Shown here one piece after another: positions 6,875 through 7,496 of a stretch of 7,496 nucleotides of DNA. Source of the stretch: Oscillospiraceae bacterium (GTDB lineage: Bacteria > Bacillota > Clostridia > Oscillospirales > Acutalibacteraceae); contig CADBMQ010000052.1 in the NCBI GenBank assembly GCA_902795765.1, positions 1 to 7,496 of the forward strand. Direction: 5' to 3'. Position 1 is the stretch's first letter, and each line of letters opens with the position of its first letter. Under the pieces are notes generated by a model that was not told the DNA's origin, searched no databases, and saw nothing but the letters and a program-made list of their open reading frames with translations. Position numbers and translations under genes: made by a program.

Positions 6875-7248
6875 ACGTAAATAATGTTGGTGTAAAAGGC
6901 GAAGATTACGCCGTAAAACTCTTGCAAAATAAAGGCTATGTGGTCGATAAACGAAATTATCGGTCGAGATATGGCGAGATTGACATAATAGCCCACGATG
7001 CTGAATATTTGTTATTTGTCGAAGTTAAATCACGAAGTGGAAATGAAACGTCACCACGCTCGGCAGTAACATTATCAAAGCAAGCCAAAATCATCAAAAC
7101 GGCATTGATGTACTTGCAGGAAAACAATACAAATTTACAACCGAGATTTGACGTTATTGAAGTGTATTTCAGTAAAACACAGTCCCCTTCGTTGCCAAGA
7201 CTTTGCCATTTAAAGAATGCTTTTGAGGCAGGGGATTATCTTTTATGA
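6871..7248 (+). CDS. yraN: YraN family protein (UPF0102), nuclease-fold
   Basis: This 125-residue member of the UPF0102/YraN family has a predicted restriction-endonuclease-like fold. The family signature is clear: GEDYAVKLLQNKGYVV (10-25), NYRSRYGEIDIIA with Glu and Asp, and LFVEVKSRS, giving the E...D...ExK pattern of this fold. The full length matches the family. Its precise role is not established; a part in DNA processing or recombination is often suggested because of the fold. It overlaps rnhB by ATGA and has no obvious ribosome site of its own, so translational coupling is likely. Its stop codon overlaps the next gene in the same way. The pairing with rnhB is widespread. Confidence 0.92.
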   Translation: MNVNNVGVKGEDYAVKLLQNKGYVVDKRNYRSRYGEIDIIAHDAEYLLFVEVKSRSGNETSPRSAVTLSKQAKIIKTALMYLQENNTNLQPRFDVIEVYFSKTQSPSLPRLCHLKNAFEAGDYLL

Positions 7249-7496
7249 AATATTTTGATTTACATTGCGATACACTTGAAAAATGCGTATCAACCAATCA
7301 AGTAGTTGAAAAGAATGAGTGCTCGGTTGATGTAGCGAAACTATCAAAATTTGATTTTGCTTGTCAGGTTTATGCGGCATTTATGCACGATAGTTTATCG
7401 TCAAAAGAGGCACTCGAAAGTTTTAACCGTCAGTACTCGCTATATAAATTCACGGATTTCAAAAAGACAGGGCATATTTTATCTGTTGAAAATGCA
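7245..7496 (+). CDS. Peptidase M19 (membrane dipeptidase-like), 5' fragment
   Basis: An open frame of 84 codons runs from ATG 7245 to the window edge without a stop. The N-terminus MKYFDLHCDTLEKC carries the HxD metal motif (His7, Asp9) of M19 dipeptidases, and ILSVENA at the end fits the strand bearing the family's next conserved metal-ligand Glu (Glu82). These zinc enzymes hydrolyse dipeptides; bacterial members are usually cytosolic despite the family name. No signal peptide is visible here. The start overlaps the yraN stop as ATGA, and GGGGA (7231-7235) lies 9 bases upstream as a possible ribosome site. Only about a quarter of the expected protein is present, so the call rests on two motifs and the general N-terminal likeness to clostridial M19 proteins. 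Confidence 0.8.
   Translation, partial: MKYFDLHCDTLEKCVSTNQVVEKNECSVDVAKLSKFDFACQVYAAFMHDSLSSKEALESFNRQYSLYKFTDFKKTGHILSVENA

Overview
The window looks like a chromosomal segment of a low-GC, cellulolytic member of the Clostridia, most probably Ruminococcus-like (Oscillospiraceae). The main evidence is the first gene, whose end encodes a GH5-type cellulase tail, a poly-Thr/Lys-Pro linker and a type I dockerin, the usual plan of a cellulosomal enzyme. The housekeeping cluster further on has a typical Firmicutes order, and codon use is AT-rich. All genes read on the + strand.

Layout: (1) 1-475, the 3' end of a secreted, dockerin-bearing glycoside hydrolase, closed by a strong intrinsic terminator (483-523). 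(2) 527-2888, a sigma-A-type promoter and a two-gene ABC-2 exporter operon: an ATPase and a roughly 12-TM permease, with the permease ribosome site embedded in the end of the ATPase gene. A terminator follows at 2901-2937. (3) 2947 to the window end, a second sigma-A-type promoter and a tightly packed run: lepB (signal peptidase I), ade (adenine deaminase), rbgA/ylqF (50S-assembly GTPase), rnhB (RNase HII), yraN (UPF0102), and the start of a peptidase M19 (membrane dipeptidase-like) gene cut by the window edge. No terminator is visible between these genes, and the last three junctions abut or overlap by ATGA.

Functionally, the cellulase tail, exporter and lepB all concern the envelope or secretion, but they are separate transcription units by the visible punctuation. 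lepB-rbgA-rnhB-yraN is a well-known conserved housekeeping neighbourhood. The unusual part is ade, which sits inside that series and encodes all eight of its arginines with AGA, whereas lepB and rbgA use mainly CGN codons. This suggests ade was inserted into the operon. I see no phage, CRISPR, transposase, tRNA or rRNA signal, and no gene-free stretch longer than about 120 bases. I found no convincing undescribed system. The most interesting points are the ade insertion, the two-fold repeat inside the permease, and the uncertain N-terminus of RbgA.
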